Positions 16,107-25,301 of a stretch of DNA of 64,000 bases are shown piece by piece; position 1 is the stretch's first letter; each line of letters begins with the position of its first letter. A program made the translations under genes and the position numbers. The notes beneath the pieces were generated by a model. It made no database searches, had not been told where the DNA came from, and saw nothing but the letters and a program-made list of their open reading frames with translations. The stretch comes from SPDF01 sp963812085. Its GTDB lineage: Bacteria > Gemmatimonadota > Gemmatimonadetes > Gemmatimonadales > GWC2-71-9. The stretch is taken from the NCBI GenBank assembly GCA_963812085.1, contig CAWETL010000005.1, positions 1 to 64,000 on the forward strand, in the 5' to 3' direction.

Positions 16107-16835
16107 CTACCGTGGCGGAGCTTCGGGCGACCCCCGGCCGTGGGAGAACGCCGCCACCTCGAGGCGGCTGTTCAAGGCCAGCTTTTCCAGTACGTTGTGC
16201 ACGTGACTCTTGACCGTATGCACCGCAATATTCAATCGGGTCGCAATTTCCTTGTTGCTCAGGCCCTCGCCGAGCAGCACGACGACCTCGCGTTCCCGGT
16301 TGGTCAGCCGCACCGACTCGAGGACGCGGGACTTGCTCGTCACCGGCGCGTTCCGGACGATCTGGGAGAACAACGAATTGGTCAGCGCCTGCGGCAGGAC
16401 CTCGGCGCCGTCGGCCACGGCCCGGATGGTCGCGAAGAACTCCTCGAACGAGGCGTCGAGCATGATGAAGCCGGAGGCCCCTGCCCGCACGTAGTCGGCG
16501 ACATCCTCCTGCAGCGGGAGGAGCCCCATGACGATGACCCTGGCCGACGGCACCTCGCCATGAACCGTCGCGGTGAGGGCCAGGCTGTCATGATCCGCGA
16601 GCCCGAAATCCAGCAGCACGATGTCCGGCGTGGCTTCCCGTACCTTCGCCAGGGCTTCCTCGATGTCCGCCGAGGCGGCCAGGACCCGGAAGCCCGGCTG
16701 CGCGTGGATCATCGCGGCCAGCCCTTCGCGGAGCAGCCGGTTGTCGTCGATGAGCACAAGGGAGATCGGCGGCCGGGGCGGGGCGGCCACGGCGGATCGT
16801 GCCCTGGACGGCTTACTCTTGGGTTTCCGCTTCAC
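16107..16835 (-). CDS. NarL/LuxR-type response regulator (copy 2)
   Basis: It has a basic N-terminal extension (MKRKPKSKPSRARSA), a receiver domain (SLVLIDDNRLLREGL; phosphoacceptor in IVLLDFGLADHDS) and a LuxR helix-turn-helix, LTNREREVVVLLGEGLSNKEIATRLNIAVHTVKSHVHNVLEKL. At the position of the conserved receiver Lys (copy 1 GFVLKDA, copy 3 GFLMKDA) it reads GFIMLDA, so the Lys is replaced by Leu and phosphorylation-dependent switching may be altered. It follows the 73-residue membrane protein gene by 48 bases and is probably in its operon. Confidence 0.85.
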   Translation of the reverse strand: MKRKPKSKPSRARSAVAAPPRPPISLVLIDDNRLLREGLAAMIHAQPGFRVLAASADIEEALAKVREATPDIVLLDFGLADHDSLALTATVHGEVPSARVIVMGLLPLQEDVADYVRAGASGFIMLDASFEEFFATIRAVADGAEVLPQALTNSLFSQIVRNAPVTSKSRVLESVRLTNREREVVVLLGEGLSNKEIATRLNIAVHTVKSHVHNVLEKLALNSRLEVAAFSHGRGSPEAPPR

Positions 16836-16883
16836 GGGTCGATCCTCGGCCTGGACGTGAACGATGGGAGACTCCGCGCTCCA

Positions 16884-17105
16884 TCAGACCTGCTTTCGAA
16901 TCCCGGTCACGAGCAACGCCACGCCGACCCCAACGGCCAACCCGCCAGCCCAGGGCGGAAGCGTTCGCCGCTCGTCGGCCGTCAGCTTGAGGTCCCCCAC
17001 CTCCAGCACACTGCGATTCGTGGTGACGCTCGCCCCCCGGATGAGCGCGATGCCGCCGAAGCCGAGCAGGATGAGGCCGGCCCCGATGCTGAACCACCGG
17101 TTCAT
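16884..17105 (-). CDS. Two-helix small membrane protein, intact copy
   Basis: It is 73 residues: a first membrane helix (WFSIGAGLILLGFGGIALI), a central motif SVLEVGDLKLTADERRTLPPW, a second helix (GGLAVGVGVALLVTGI) and a basic end. Small proteins of this layout are common in soil bacteria but carry no firm name. A frame-broken paralogue lies at 14987-15211. It is divergent from the cytochrome gene at 17264. Confidence 0.65.
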   Translation of the reverse strand: MNRWFSIGAGLILLGFGGIALIRGASVTTNRSVLEVGDLKLTADERRTLPPWAGGLAVGVGVALLVTGIRKQV

Positions 17106-17263
17106 GGCGAGAAGTCCTTTCGCGTGAGAGAATTCACCGGGCCGTCCCCTTGGATGGCGGGCAGCGCGGTACTTGCGCCGACGACTGGAACCCGCCGACA
17201 GTACCCGGTAATGTCCAGCGCGTACTGTTGAACCCTGTTTCCACGAACGCGAGGGCTTGCCAT

Positions 17264-17662
17264 ATGACCAGCAGGATCGCCTGGCTCGTCCTGGTGCTCC
17301 TCGGCGTGATCGCCGCTCCGGCGCACGCGCAGCAGGCCGCCGGCACGCCCAAGCCCGGGGCGGCGCCGGATTCCGAGGTCATGACGCCGGCGATCATCGA
17401 CCAGGGCCGGAAGCTGTTCCATGGACGAGGCACCTGTTTCGCCTGCCACGGCGACAAGCTGCAGGGCGGTCCCATCGCCCCGTCGCTCCAGGGCCCCAAG
17501 TGGCGTCACATCGACGGCACCTTCGAGTCCATCGTGCACCGGATCGATGAGGGCTACCCCGGAACGGCCATGGTGGGGCACCCCGGCAACATCACCGAGG
17601 CGCAGGTCCTGATGGCGGCCGTCTATATCTACGCCGTGAGTCACGGCGTCGCCAAACCCTAG
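17264..17662 (+). CDS. Small class I c-type cytochrome
   Basis: A signal peptide (SRIAWLVLVLLGVIAAPAHAQ) precedes a single-heme domain with CFACH near residue 55 and a likely axial Met in GTAMVGHPGNIT. EAQVLMAAVYIYAVSHG forms the C-terminal helix. It would be a soluble periplasmic electron carrier. The last three bases overlap the convergent next gene. Confidence 0.8.
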   Translation: MTSRIAWLVLVLLGVIAAPAHAQQAAGTPKPGAAPDSEVMTPAIIDQGRKLFHGRGTCFACHGDKLQGGPIAPSLQGPKWRHIDGTFESIVHRIDEGYPGTAMVGHPGNITEAQVLMAAVYIYAVSHGVAKP

Positions 17663-18090
17663 CTCCGCACTCCCCGCCCGACATACCACCCGACCACCGC
17701 ACCATACAGCAGGTGACCGGCGAGGCTCCCCATGAGCCGGCCGGCGTCGCCGCGCGAGAAGACGCCGGCGCCCACCAGCGGCATGAGGACCACCTGCGCG
17801 CCGACGAAGACGAGCCCGCCGTACGTGGTGCCGCGCACGACCGAAGGCCCGGGCAGGCGGTGTTCCACTTTCGACGCGTAGAGCAGTGCCAACCCGATCC
17901 CGACGGCGAAGTGGATGAGCCATCCGCCGGCAACCCCCACGGGCAGGTGGGCGACCGTCGCCGACATCACCGTGCTCAGGATTCCGCCCTCGGCCATGTG
18001 CGGCAGGCCGAGCAGCGGCTCGACCAGGAAGAGCATCGTCATGGCCAGGGTGCCGAGCACCCCTGCGGTGGCCGCGCGGCGGGCGTTCAT
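17659..18090 (-). CDS. Four-helix membrane protein (DUF6789-like)
   Basis: It is 143 residues with four predicted membrane helices and motifs GVLGTLAMTMLFLVEPLLGLP, GWLIHFAVGIGLALLYA, YGGLVFVGAQVVLMPLVGAG and GSLAGHLLYGAVVGWYVG. The layout resembles the DUF6789/YagU-like group; function unknown. It overlaps the convergent cytochrome gene and lies 28 bases downstream of the nitronate monooxygenase gene. Confidence 0.6.
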   Translation of the reverse strand: MNARRAATAGVLGTLAMTMLFLVEPLLGLPHMAEGGILSTVMSATVAHLPVGVAGGWLIHFAVGIGLALLYASKVEHRLPGPSVVRGTTYGGLVFVGAQVVLMPLVGAGVFSRGDAGRLMGSLAGHLLYGAVVGWYVGRGVRS

Positions 18091-18118
18091 GAGTCTCCCG
18101 GTGTCGTGGGGTGGGACA

Positions 18119-19534
18119 TTACGCCATCAGGTAATCGAGCACGTCTCCAGCCGAATAACGCGTCCGGCCCGCCAGGAAGCCGCCGATCGACTCGAGGTCG
18201 TCTCCGCTGGTGACCAGCGGGTGCTCGAGCACCCCGCCGGCACGCACCTGGCCCAGGCCGATGTCGGCGGTGAGCGCGTTGCACAGGCAGTGGCGCCCGG
18301 TGGTGTCCTCTGCCTTGCCACCCTTCTTGACGTAGGCATCCACCGGCTCGGCGGGGCAGCGGAATCCGATCTTGCCCTCGGGCGTGTAGTACGGCACACG
18401 AAGCCCGCCGATGTCGCAGATCCGCTCGCGATCGGCGTCGCCGTCCGGCCCGCCCGGCCAGCTCACCACCTTGAAGGGGTACCCCGTAGGCGAGGCCCGC
18501 GGATCGGTGGTGACCGTGACCTCGCCGCGCGCCGCGTGCACCAGCACCGCACGCTTCAGCTCCTCGTCCAGCCCCGATTCGTCGCAGTAGGCAAAGAGCG
18601 TCCCGACCTGGATGCCTGCGGCGCCGACCGCAAGCGACTCCGCGAGGCTCCCTGCCCGGCCGGTCCCGCCGGCCAGCCAGAACGGAAGGCCGAGCTCCGC
18701 GATCTCGCCGAGGTCCACCACGTCCCTGTCTCCGTACATCGGTTCGCCGCGCTCGTTGTACTTCGCCGTGCCGCGTGGCGGGGCGTTGTGCCCCCCGGCG
18801 GTCGGGCCCTCGATGACGAAGCCGTCGATCCGGCCGCTGGCCTTGCGGGCGAGCATCGTCGCGAGGGAGTTGCTGGCGATGATGGCCAGGAACTGCGGAC
18901 GGCGGAGCTCGGGCGGTGCCGTCTTCCAGCACGCCATCGGATCGAAGGTGAGCCGCTCCTCGCGGCCGGCGGGGAGGCCCTCCACGTCGAAGCGGAGGGA
19001 GGCCGCCGCGTGTTGCGCGAGCTGGTCGAGCGCGACGGGGATTTCCCGGGGGATGCCGGCGCCCATCAGGATGACGTCCACGCCGGCCAGCATGGCGCCG
19101 TAGAGCGCGGGAAGGGTCGGAATCTGAATCTTGGTGAGGAGGTTCATCCCCACCTGTCCCGAGTGCCCTTCCTTGGCGAGGTAGACCTCGACGAATGCGC
19201 CGAGGACCGTCACCATCTGCCGTGGGTGGCTCATCACCTGCTTGTACATCGGGAGCAGCTTGTAGGGCGTGCCGGGCCGGCGGCCCTCGGGGAGGAAATA
19301 CAGCCGCAACACGTCGTCAGCGACGCCGGGCATCGGGAAGGCGGCCATCGCGCGCCGCACGTGGCCGCCGGCGTCGCCGTCCTGGAGCCGGCGCACCATC
19401 ACGGTATCGACGGCGGTGCCTGAGATCACGCCCAGCTGCCCGCGCAGCGACACCGCCCGCGCCAGCCGCCAGTCGGAGATGCCCACGCCCATGCCGCCCT
19501 GAATGATCGGGGAAATCGAAGGAGAAACCACCAT
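18119..19534 (-). CDS. Nitronate monooxygenase family flavoprotein
   Basis: It is 471 residues, an FMN TIM-barrel of the 2-nitropropane dioxygenase family. Visible are PIIQGGMGVGISDWRLARAV at the N-terminus, GVDVILMGAG, GFVIEGPTAGGHNAP with the conserved His of the active site, PFWLAGGTGRAGSLAESLAVGAAGIQVGT (the phosphate-binding glycine loop) and a C-terminal extension with several Cys. Length exceeds the usual 320-360, resembling the PfaD-related subgroup. Upstream the frame runs open into a truncated NarL regulator, but the ATG at 19534 fits the start of the flavoprotein. Confidence 0.8.
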   Translation of the reverse strand: MVVSPSISPIIQGGMGVGISDWRLARAVSLRGQLGVISGTAVDTVMVRRLQDGDAGGHVRRAMAAFPMPGVADDVLRLYFLPEGRRPGTPYKLLPMYKQVMSHPRQMVTVLGAFVEVYLAKEGHSGQVGMNLLTKIQIPTLPALYGAMLAGVDVILMGAGIPREIPVALDQLAQHAAASLRFDVEGLPAGREERLTFDPMACWKTAPPELRRPQFLAIIASNSLATMLARKASGRIDGFVIEGPTAGGHNAPPRGTAKYNERGEPMYGDRDVVDLGEIAELGLPFWLAGGTGRAGSLAESLAVGAAGIQVGTLFAYCDESGLDEELKRAVLVHAARGEVTVTTDPRASPTGYPFKVVSWPGGPDGDADRERICDIGGLRVPYYTPEGKIGFRCPAEPVDAYVKKGGKAEDTTGRHCLCNALTADIGLGQVRAGGVLEHPLVTSGDDLESIGGFLAGRTRYSAGDVLDYLMA

Positions 19535-19626
19535 CGGACCGGACCTCTTCCGGTTGCCGGGCGTGGGTCTACCGGCCACGTGCGCCTCCACCCGCCCCCA
19601 CCCGTCGCCCTGTCGAAGGAAACCTA

Positions 19627-20165
19627 ATCGCTGCCGGTTGGTCAGGCGCACCGACTCCAAGGCCCGCGCCCGCGTTCCCACCCCAGTGTTGCGCGCAATC
19701 TCGGTGAACAGCGAGGGCATGAGGGCCTCGGGCAGGACCTCGCCCCCGGCCGCCACCGCCCGGATGGTCGAGACGAACTCCTCGAAGGAGGCGTCCTTCA
19801 TCAGGAACCCCGAGGCCCCCGCCCGCACGAAGTCGGTAACGTCCTCAAGCGTAGGGAGGAGTCCCATGACGATGACCCGCGCCGTGGCCACCTCACTCCG
19901 CACCGTGGCGATGAGGCTCAGGCTGTCATGGTCCGCGAGCCCGAAGTCGAGCAAAACGACATCCGGCCGAGCCCGCCGCACCTTGTCCATCGCCTCTGGC
20001 ACGTCGGCGGAGGCTGCCAGCACCGCGAGGTCGCTCGGTGCGGATCAAGGCGGCGATCCCCTCGAGGAGGAGCCGGTTGTCGTCGATCAGCACGAGGGCA
20101 ATGGGTGGCGCGCCCGGTTGAGGACGGGGGACCGATGGGGTCGCGCGTTCCGGTATCCGCCTCAT
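19627..20165 (-). pseudogene. NarL-type response regulator (copy 3), truncated
   Basis: The N-terminus MRRIPERATPSVPRPQPGAP and LVLIDDNRLLLEGIAALI lie in one frame. After a shift at about 20028 the receiver continues (VLAASADVPEAMDKVRRARPDVVLLDFGLADHDS...SGFLMKDASFEEFVSTIRAV). At LESVRLTNRQR, the first residues of the DNA-binding domain, similarity to copies 1 and 2 stops and the frame reads on into the leader of the nitronate monooxygenase gene. The helix-turn-helix is gone, so it cannot bind DNA as its paralogues do. Confidence 0.75.
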
Positions 20166-20254
20166 CGGACGCTCCTCGGAATTCGCGGTGGAAATGTGGA
20201 GCCCGGCGTCGTCGGTCCGGGGACCGCGGTCATATACATATATCTGCCGGGTCC

Positions 20255-21571
20255 CTAGTGCTCCACCGTCGGTCCCCCGGGATAGAACGCCCCCCGCTTG
20301 ACCACCGCCCGGATCCGCGTGGTGTTGGTGATGTCGGCCACCGGATCGGCGTCGAGAACCACCAGGTCGGCCAGCTTCCCGGCCTCGACCGTCCCCCGCT
20401 CGTCGAGGGTACCCATCGTCCGAGCAGCCGTCCGAGTCGCCGCCGCCAGTGCCTCGGTGGTGGACAATCCCGCCGCCTGCACCAGCAGCCGGAGCTCCGT
20501 GTGGAGGTTCGGCTCCACCCAGGCGCCCTCGTCGCCGCTCCCCAGCGAGTCCGTCCCCGCCACGATCGGGATGCCGGCACGATGGGCCCGCCGCGTGATC
20601 TCCACCGCGATGGGCCGGAGGGCGCCGCGCTCGCCGTCGTAGATGAAGAGCGTGGGCTCCATGATGGTGCCCCTCCGCCGCATTTCCGAGAAGAGCGAGT
20701 CGAAGGTCGGCGTGTCGAACTTGCCCTGGATCGGCCCGGCCGAGTCCTTGACGAGCGCGGCGTACCCGTCGCGTCCCAGCTGACGGGCCATGAGCGACGC
20801 GTGGGACATCACGTCCACCCCCGCCGTGGCCGTCTGGAGCGGGGAGACCTGCGCCATCGCCGCGTGCGCCCACACCAGCATCCCCTGGCGGTGCGCCTCG
20901 GCGGTGGCCGCGGTGACCAGTTGCGGCGTCAACTCGGCGTACAGCTTGATGGCGGTGGCCCCGGTGCCCCGCGCCTCGGCCACCGCGAGCCGCAGGTCGG
21001 TGGTCGAGTCGATGGCGCGCATCCCGGGCATCGAGCCCGGCACTTCGCCGGCGCTGGCCTGGGCGGTGCGCGGGTCGGAGAAGAAGGCCGGCCCGGCCCA
21101 GAGCGCGGCAAAGTAGAGGTCGGGACTGGCGATGTCCCCCACCTTGGCGTCGCGCTTGAGCGAGGCGAGGGCGCGGGTGTCGCCCGCCATGTCGCGCGCG
21201 GCGGTGATCCCGCCGAGGAGCGCCCGGCAGAGCCGGCGCTCGGCGCGCGGACGGGCGTCCTCGCCCGACACGTCGCTCCCGACGTGGACGTGGGTGTCCA
21301 TCAGGCCGGGGATGACGTACTTGCCAGGGAAGGCGCGGACGGTCGCGCCCGGAGGGATCGGCTGCGCTCCGTCCTTGAAGACGCCGGCGATGCGCGGGCC
21401 GTGGAGGAGGATGGTCGTGCCGGCCCGCCCTGGAGACCCGGTCCCGTCCCAGAGCGTCACGCCGGTCAACGCCACGAAGCCGGTGTCGGCCTTCTGGGGA
21501 GCGCACCACGACTGCGCGGAGAGGGGCGTGGCGACGAATGCGGCGACGACGAACACGGCGAGGTGTCTCAC
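20255..21571 (-). CDS. Secreted metal-dependent amidohydrolase
   Basis: A signal peptide (VRHLAVFVVAAFVATPLSAQ) precedes an imidazolonepropionase-like amidohydrolase. Metal motif DTHVHVG follows YVIPGLM; an active-site Lys is probably in ATAIKLYAE; VWAHAAM and VDVMSHAS give the further His ligands, and IVAGTDSL the Asp. The terminal sandwich domain has GTVEAGKLADLVVLDADP. The GTG at 21571 behind GGAGGAG is a clear start. Substrate unknown. Confidence 0.85.
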   Translation of the reverse strand: MRHLAVFVVAAFVATPLSAQSWCAPQKADTGFVALTGVTLWDGTGSPGRAGTTILLHGPRIAGVFKDGAQPIPPGATVRAFPGKYVIPGLMDTHVHVGSDVSGEDARPRAERRLCRALLGGITAARDMAGDTRALASLKRDAKVGDIASPDLYFAALWAGPAFFSDPRTAQASAGEVPGSMPGMRAIDSTTDLRLAVAEARGTGATAIKLYAELTPQLVTAATAEAHRQGMLVWAHAAMAQVSPLQTATAGVDVMSHASLMARQLGRDGYAALVKDSAGPIQGKFDTPTFDSLFSEMRRRGTIMEPTLFIYDGERGALRPIAVEITRRAHRAGIPIVAGTDSLGSGDEGAWVEPNLHTELRLLVQAAGLSTTEALAAATRTAARTMGTLDERGTVEAGKLADLVVLDADPVADITNTTRIRAVVKRGAFYPGGPTVEH

Positions 21572-21786
21572 GAACTCCTCCAAGGCTGTGGGCGGTCGAT
21601 AGAGGGTAATGCCGCCCCAGCGAATCGGCGAATATTCCATGACACCCGACCGGGGCGCTTGACCGGCCTCGGTCACCACGTAGCTTCTCTCACCCCCCCC
21701 CGCACGACTGCAGGTCGGCCCGTCGCTCGAACCCTGTCCACCCTGAGCGCACACGAGACTGTGACCCGCCAGAACGGAGATGCACG

Positions 21787-22680
21787 GTGCTGAATCGGAC
21801 TCTGCTCGTCATCAGCGTGCTCGGCGCAATTGCCGGGGCCGTTCCCTGCTCGGCCCAGGTTCCGGCGGCAGTGGACACGACGCTCGGCGACACCGTGCTC
21901 GTGGACCAGCCGCTGCACGGCCCGGTGGACTCGCTCCGAATTCACTTGGTGAAGGGCAGCCAGTATCGCGTGGCGCTCTGGCCGGCCGACGCGCGCCTCT
22001 CCGCGTACACCGAGGATGGCCGATCGGCGGCGTTCGCACCGCGGACCCGGGAGGGCAGCGCGACCCGCCCGACGGTGGTCGAGCTCTATCCGCCGGGCAC
22101 CGCGGACTACCTGATCATCATCGCCTCGAGCGCGGGAGCCCCCGGCTCGAAGGTCGAAATCTGGTCCGACCGCAAGCTCGCCACCGCGCACAAGGAAGCG
22201 CAGGACCGCGCCTGGGGAATCGGGCTCGGATTGATGGGCGAGGTCTATTCCGCGTATAGCGACATCGATGGTTACCCACCCGAGGGTGGCACGGGCCTCG
22301 GAGGCTGCCTGCTGATCGGGAGCAGCGGCCCCGTCAGCGGATGCCTCGGCTTCGACAACCAGCCGCGGAGCGGAGAAGCCGGCAGCCTGACCTGGTACTT
22401 CATCGAACCCCGATTCCGCTTCCTCACCTCGAACGCGTTCGGCCGGCCGTTCGACCTGCTCGCCACCTTCCGCATCGGGCAGGGTCACCAGGCGCGCCTC
22501 GGGGTAGACCCGAGCATGCTCGCGCCGGGCGTCCTCGTCGCCTACCACCTCGACGATCACCCGGGCGCCCGCGGACTCCGGCTCGTCCTCCAGGTGTACG
22601 GGGCCCTCCTCGGCAACACCGACCTCGCGCAGAAGCCGTCGTTCATTTCCGGATCGCTGGGGCTGAACTGGATTCCGTGA
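21787..22680 (+). CDS. Secreted protein, unknown function
   Basis: A signal peptide (LLVISVLGAIAGAVPCSAQ) is followed by a beta-sandwich region (PVDSLRIHLVKGSQYRVALWPADARLSAYTEDG) and a second beta-rich domain from residue 135 with two close Cys pairs (GGCLLIGSSGPVSGCLG), ending in SGSLGLNWIP. The C-terminal half may be a small barrel. I do not recognise the family. It starts at a GTG and ends before a strong terminator. Confidence 0.55.
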   Translation: MLNRTLLVISVLGAIAGAVPCSAQVPAAVDTTLGDTVLVDQPLHGPVDSLRIHLVKGSQYRVALWPADARLSAYTEDGRSAAFAPRTREGSATRPTVVELYPPGTADYLIIIASSAGAPGSKVEIWSDRKLATAHKEAQDRAWGIGLGLMGEVYSAYSDIDGYPPEGGTGLGGCLLIGSSGPVSGCLGFDNQPRSGEAGSLTWYFIEPRFRFLTSNAFGRPFDLLATFRIGQGHQARLGVDPSMLAPGVLVAYHLDDHPGARGLRLVLQVYGALLGNTDLAQKPSFISGSLGLNWIP

Positions 22681-22696
22681 ACGGCTGAAACGAACC

Positions 22697-22725
22697 GGGG
22701 GCGGGCCGCACGGCGGCCCGCCCCC
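22697..22725. terminator. Bidirectional terminator hairpin
   Basis: A perfect 13-base stem (22697-22709 with 22713-22725) with the three-base loop ACG sits between two convergent genes. It would serve both transcripts, although no long T-run follows on either side. Confidence 0.75.
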
Positions 22726-22748
22726 TTGGTCCGTCCCGCGGGAAACGT

Positions 22749-23786
22749 CTAGTTGGCAGTGCCTGCCGGTGCGCTGCCGAACGGGGGCGGCGGAACGACG
22801 TACTTGGCCGGCACGTCTCCGGTGAGCGCCTGGAGATACGTGATGATGGAGGCGACCTGGTCCGGGGTCAGTTCCTTCCCGAGCTGGTGCCGCGCCATCA
22901 GCCGCACCCCTTCGCCGAGCGAGTCGACGCCGCCCGAATTGAAGTAGGGAGCCGTCTTCGCGATGTTCCGCAGGCTCGGCACCTTGAACACCAGGCTGTC
23001 CGCCGGGAGCTTGGTGACATCATACCTGCCGAGATCGGACGTGTTCGGCCACGGCTGGACCACGCCCATCCGCTGGAACATCATGCCACCCATGTACGCG
23101 CCGTTGTGGCAGCCCTGGCACCCCGTCGCGAGGAATTCCTGGAGGCCGCGCTTCTCGGCCGGCGTCAGCGCGGACTGGTCGCCCGCGAGGTACAGATCCC
23201 ACCGGGAGGGCGTCAGCAACTGGCGCTCGAAGGCGCCGATCGCCTTGCCCACGTTGTCATAGGTCATCGGGTTGGGCTCACCCGGGAACGCGGCGGCGAA
23301 CGCCTCGCGGTAGCCCGGGACCTTGCCGAGCCGCGCCATCACGTCGCGCGACGACGGCATCCCCATCTCGATCGGGTTCAGGATCGGACCCTTGGCCTGG
23401 GCCTCGACATCCGCGGCACGCCCATCCCAGAACTGCGCGATGTGGCCCGCGGCGTTGTACACCGTCGGGGCGTTTCGGCCGCCCTGCTTCCCCGTGACGC
23501 CGGTGCTCACCGGCTTGCCATCGGCGCCGTACGCGTCGAGCAGGTGGCACGAATTGCAGGACTGCGTGCGGTTGGCCGAGAGCTGCGTCTCGTAATAGAG
23601 GCGCCAGCCGAGGTCGACCTTGGCCGGCGAGGTGGGGTTCTCCGGTGCCGGAACCGACGACGGCAGGGGGGCGAAGACGGCGAGTTGCGTGGAATTGACG
23701 GACAGATCGGAGATGACGGGCGCGTCCTTGCCGCGCTGGCACGCCAGCGCGAAGACGGCCACGAGGACGATCATGAGGTTCCGCAT
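22749..23786 (-). CDS. Diheme cytochrome c peroxidase (MauG/CcpA family) lipoprotein
   Basis: A lipoprotein signal (MIVLVAVFALACQ) is followed by two heme sites: CNSCHLLDAYGADG in the N-terminal domain and CQGCHNGAYMGG in the C-terminal domain. FWDGRAADVEAQAKGPILNPIEMGM and FKVPSLRNIAKTAPYFNSG are hallmarks of bacterial di-heme peroxidases, which reduce H2O2 with electrons from small cytochromes. It ends with a Pro/Gly tail. It may use the small cytochromes encoded nearby as donors. Confidence 0.85.
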   Translation of the reverse strand: MRNLMIVLVAVFALACQRGKDAPVISDLSVNSTQLAVFAPLPSSVPAPENPTSPAKVDLGWRLYYETQLSANRTQSCNSCHLLDAYGADGKPVSTGVTGKQGGRNAPTVYNAAGHIAQFWDGRAADVEAQAKGPILNPIEMGMPSSRDVMARLGKVPGYREAFAAAFPGEPNPMTYDNVGKAIGAFERQLLTPSRWDLYLAGDQSALTPAEKRGLQEFLATGCQGCHNGAYMGGMMFQRMGVVQPWPNTSDLGRYDVTKLPADSLVFKVPSLRNIAKTAPYFNSGGVDSLGEGVRLMARHQLGKELTPDQVASIITYLQALTGDVPAKYVVPPPPFGSAPAGTAN

Positions 23787-23859
23787 GGGGCGATCCTTTT
23801 TGAGCGGATGCCCCAAACTGCAGCGGGAACCGTAAATCGATCGGGAAACCTTCGTGAAG

Positions 23860-24799
23860 CTATGCCGATCGAATCCTGATCGCCGTGCCCCACGGATCCC
23901 GCGTCAGCACATCGACCCCGTCCCGTTCGAGCGGGAACCCAGCGCCAGCGATGCTCTTCCCTGCCGCCGCGACATTCGCCGCATCGGGAAGCTCGATGAC
24001 CCACTCGAGCAGCCGCGCGTCCTCGGCGCCGGGCGGGCTCCGCCCGGGTGCCGGCCCAGATGTTGGTGCCGAGGTGATGGTGGTAGCCGTCGGCGCCGAA
24101 GAAGAGCGCGCCGGGATACTCCCACACCGTGCGGTCGAAGCCGAGCGCCTCGGAAAAGAACGCCGAGGCGGCCGCGAGGTCGCCGACGTGCAGGTGAACG
24201 TGGCCAATGGTGGTGCCGGCAGGCATGCCGGCCCAGGGGGCTGGTCCGGCTGCCTCCAGCAGTCCCGCCACGTCCACCGGATCGGTGGCCATCATCAGTT
24301 CGCGGCCGATGCGCCGCCAGGTGTCGCGCGGCCGGTCGGCGTAGACCTCGATGCCAAGGCCGTCGGGGTCGTGCAGGTAGAACGCCTCGCTCACCAGGTG
24401 ATCGCCGGCGCCGGCCTCGGCGCCGATCTCGCCGAGGTGCCGGACGAACCGCCCGAGCGACGGGCGGTCGGGGAGGAGAATCGCGAAATGGAAGAGCCCC
24501 AGCCGCCCGCGGTTCTTCATCGGACGCGCGCCGGGGCGTTCGTCGAGCAGTACGAGCGGCCGGTCGCGGCCGGTCGCGGCGAGGACCGCGTGGCCGCCCT
24601 CGTGCCGCAGGGTGCGGAACCCGAGCGTGCGCTCATAGAACGCGAGCGAGCGCGCCAGGTCCGCCACCTGGAGCCGCACCGGGCCCAGGTGCGTCCCCAC
24701 CGGCAGGCGATAGCCGCCGGGCGCCTGCCCGTAGCTGCCCGGCGTGGCGGGTTCGGCGCCCGCCGTGTTGCCGAAGATGTCGCGCGTCGTGGCTCCCAT
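23860..24799 (-). CDS. Two-domain VOC dioxygenase (CatE/MhqO-like), frame broken
   Basis: The first VOC domain starts HLGPVRLQVADLARSLAFYERTLGF and has HFAILLPDRPSLG and AFYLHDPDGLGIEVYADRP. The second has GHVHLHVGDLAAASAFFSEALGF and YHHHLGTNIWAG. After about 24045 the frame changes and ends in LLEWVIELPDAANVAAAG...DPWGTAIRIRSA. Metal ligands expected in both halves are present. Relatives cleave catechols or quinone adducts. It lies 12 bases after a doxX gene, the same pairing as catDE and mhqOP of Bacillus. The break is probably an indel. Confidence 0.75.
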
Positions 24800-24811
24800 G
24801 GCTCGTGCTCC

Positions 24812-25249
24812 TCAGGTACTGCGCCGTTCGCCGCTGCGGGCGGACAACGCGCCATCGATAGAGTAGCGCCCCGCACCGGCGATCGCGAGCGCCAGCGAGG
24901 CGGCGAAAAGCGTCAGGACGAACTCATAGCCCTTCGGCAGAAAGAAGCCCGCCGCCCGGTGCACGAAGATGAACGCGCCGAGCATATCGATGGCCAGCCC
25001 GAGCGCGACCAGCCGGGTCAGCAGCCCGACGATCAGCGCGAGCCCTGCGAAGAACTCCAGCAGCGCCACCGCGGGTCCGAGGATCGCCGGGAGCGGGATG
25101 CCCAACTGGCCGAAGAACCCGGTGACCCCGGCGAAGCCGAAGCCGAACAGTTTCTGGCCGCCGTGCATGACGAAGATGACTCCGACGGTGACGCGGAGCA
25201 CGCTGACCGCGAACTCCGCCTGGGCGGCGGTGGTGCGGAAGAAGCGCAT
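24812..25249 (-). CDS. DoxX-family membrane protein
   Basis: It is 145 residues with four membrane helices; VLRVTVGVIFVMHGGQKLFGFG is the DoxX signature, followed by ILGPAVALLEFFAGLALIVGLLTRLVALGLAIDMLGAFIFVH. DoxX proteins beside VOC dioxygenases take part in resistance to quinones and thiol-reactive compounds. It leads the doxX-VOC operon and lies behind two palindromic operator-like sites at 25302-25344. Confidence 0.85.
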   Translation of the reverse strand: MRFFRTTAAQAEFAVSVLRVTVGVIFVMHGGQKLFGFGFAGVTGFFGQLGIPLPAILGPAVALLEFFAGLALIVGLLTRLVALGLAIDMLGAFIFVHRAAGFFLPKGYEFVLTLFAASLALAIAGAGRYSIDGALSARSGERRST

Positions 25250-25301
25250 GGTGGAGCCCTGCCCTTCAGGAAAACGGTGGCGAGTGACCGGCGACCGATT
25301 A

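Noticed and set aside
18119..20023. A natural receiver-nitronate monooxygenase fusion protein
   Set aside because: The receiver has its own frame break and loses its HTH at an abrupt point, while the flavoprotein has a proper ATG at 19534. A read-through of a truncated gene is more likely.
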